DNA of 7,083 bases from CAZVLE01 sp964627855 (lineage in GTDB: Bacteria > Bacillota > Dethiobacteria > DTU022): the NCBI GenBank assembly GCA_964627855.1, contig CAZVLE010000022.1, positions 1-7,083 on the forward strand. Reading direction: 5' to 3'. How positions within the stretch are numbered: position 1 is the stretch's first letter; each line of letters starts with the position of its first letter. Below are positions 6,552-7,083 of this stretch, in pieces. Below the pieces are notes generated by a model. It made no database searches. It saw nothing but the letters and a program-made list of their open reading frames with translations, and had not been told where the DNA came from. The position numbers and the translations under genes are program-made.

Positions 6552-6661
6552 GCCATGGGAACGATTCGAGCGTCCCGAAGCGCAGCATCCGAAGGGGAAA
6601 TACCTCCGCAGGAGGTGTGTCCCCATACCGCTGACGAAGACGATGGAATCGTCCCCGTGGC
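6552..6661 (+). promoter_or_regulatory. Extended structured leader RNA upstream of AOR, candidate Moco/Tuco riboswitch
   Basis: 6552-6567 pairs with 6646-6661 over 16 positions (14 Watson-Crick, one G-U, one A-C mismatch). Inside, CGTC (6571-6574) can pair with GACG (6639-6642) and CAGC (6583-6586) with GCTG (6630-6633). A long terminal hairpin is formed by GGGGA (6594-6598) with TCCCC (6620-6624), a single mismatch, then ATACCTCC (6600-6607) with GGAGGTGT (6611-6618), capped by GCA. The purine-rich internal-loop sequences ATCCGAAG and GACGAAG resemble, from memory, conserved parts of molybdenum-cofactor riboswitches (RF01055). The element ends 10 bases before the ribosome binding site of an AOR gene, whose enzyme uses a tungsten or molybdenum pterin. 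No T tract follows, so control at translation is more likely than termination. The alternative is a dispersed palindromic repeat. The structure is clear; the class is inferred. Confidence 0.55.
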
Positions 6662-6689
6662 TTATATTCTTAGAAAGGAGTTACTTTAA

Positions 6690-7083
6690 ATGAATGGTTT
6701 TTACGGCAAGATTTTAGAAATTAATTTGACTACCGCCAGTCACAAAGAAACAATGCTGCCTGAAGAAGACTACCGCCGTTTTTTGGGTGGCAGCGGTCTG
6801 GCGGCAAAAATCTTTGATGAGCGTAGCTATCACGAACATGAACCCCTTAGCCCGGAGGCGCCCCTGCTGGTTTTTACCGGCATCTTAACCGGTTATAACG
6901 TGCCGACAGCCTGCAAGGCCTCATTTTGCGGTAAGTCGCCGGCAACCGGAATCTGGGCTGAGGCAACAGTGGGAGGATACTGGCCCGCTGCATTTAAAAC
7001 AAGCGGCTACGACGGCATAATCATCACCGGCAAAGCGGAAAAACCGGTATACCTGGTTTTAGATCAAGATGGTTTAGCCATCA
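6690..7083 (+). CDS. aor: Aldehyde ferredoxin oxidoreductase, N-terminal part (runs off the window)
   Basis: Tungsten (or molybdenum) pterin enzyme of the cytoplasm that oxidises aldehydes to carboxylic acids and reduces ferredoxin. The ATG at 6690 has AGAAAGGAG (6672-6680) 9 bases upstream. The frame is open for 131 codons to the window edge; the family is about 600 residues, so only the N-terminal pterin-binding domain is visible. Family motifs occur in order: FYGKILEINL (4-13), FLGGSGLAAKI (31-41), TGILTGYNVPTACK (63-76), GKSPATGIW (81-89), VGGYW (94-98), KTSGYDGIIITGKAEKPVYL (103-122). The cysteines expected to hold the 4Fe-4S cluster lie beyond the edge. Next to an amino-acid importer, a role in fermenting amino acids through aldehyde intermediates is plausible. 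It follows the redox membrane protein after 167 bases, which contain the structured leader. Exact aldehyde and metal cannot be read. Confidence 0.93.
   Translation, partial: MNGFYGKILEINLTTASHKETMLPEEDYRRFLGGSGLAAKIFDERSYHEHEPLSPEAPLLVFTGILTGYNVPTACKASFCGKSPATGIWAEATVGGYWPAAFKTSGYDGIIITGKAEKPVYLVLDQDGLAI

Noticed and set aside
1..7083. CRISPR array, tRNA, rRNA or intact insertion sequence
   Set aside because: No regularly spaced repeats, cloverleaf, rRNA-like stretch, or transposase with terminal repeats was seen on either strand.

Overview
The window carries a five-gene branched-chain-amino-acid-type (LIV/HAAT) ABC importer, then a thioredoxin-fold/CcdA-like membrane redox protein, then the first 131 codons of an aldehyde ferredoxin oxidoreductase (AOR) that runs off the right edge. 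All genes are on the + strand. Strong AGGAGG-type ribosome binding sites, two TTG starts, a lipoprotein-anchored binding protein and a tungsten/molybdopterin oxidoreductase suggest an anaerobic Firmicute (Clostridia-like), probably an amino-acid fermenter or syntroph. That placement is inference; no marker gene is present.

Layout: 1-232 is a leader with a good promoter candidate and an orphan ribosome binding site. 233-1447 is the substrate-binding lipoprotein. 1448-1897 is a 450-base gap without a gene but rich in structure: a 15-bp stem after the binding-protein gene, a second hairpin, an imperfect 30-base direct repeat, a TAACAAAA/TTTTGTTA palindrome, and two perfect interleaved inverted repeats (10 and 9 bp) that could form a pseudoknot ahead of livH. 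1898-5243 holds livH, livM, livG and livF; livM-livG-livF overlap. 5284-6522 is the redox membrane protein, 40 bases after livF. 6552-6661 is a long, mostly paired element directly ahead of the AOR gene; its shape and position suggest a molybdenum/tungsten cofactor (Moco/Tuco) riboswitch, from memory of that family only.

How the genes may work together: the lipoprotein captures an amino-acid-like ligand outside the membrane, LivH/LivM form the channel and LivG/LivF power it. The binding protein has the cysteine pair that matches the disulfide of E. coli LivJ, plus three extra cysteines, and the downstream protein looks like an exporter of reducing equivalents with an extracytoplasmic CxxC domain, so a redox link is possible. 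AOR would oxidise aldehydes derived from the 2-oxo acids of imported amino acids and reduce ferredoxin. The most novel-looking signals are the RNA-like structures ahead of livH and AOR, and the pairing of a cysteine-rich binding protein with a dedicated thiol-redox membrane protein.
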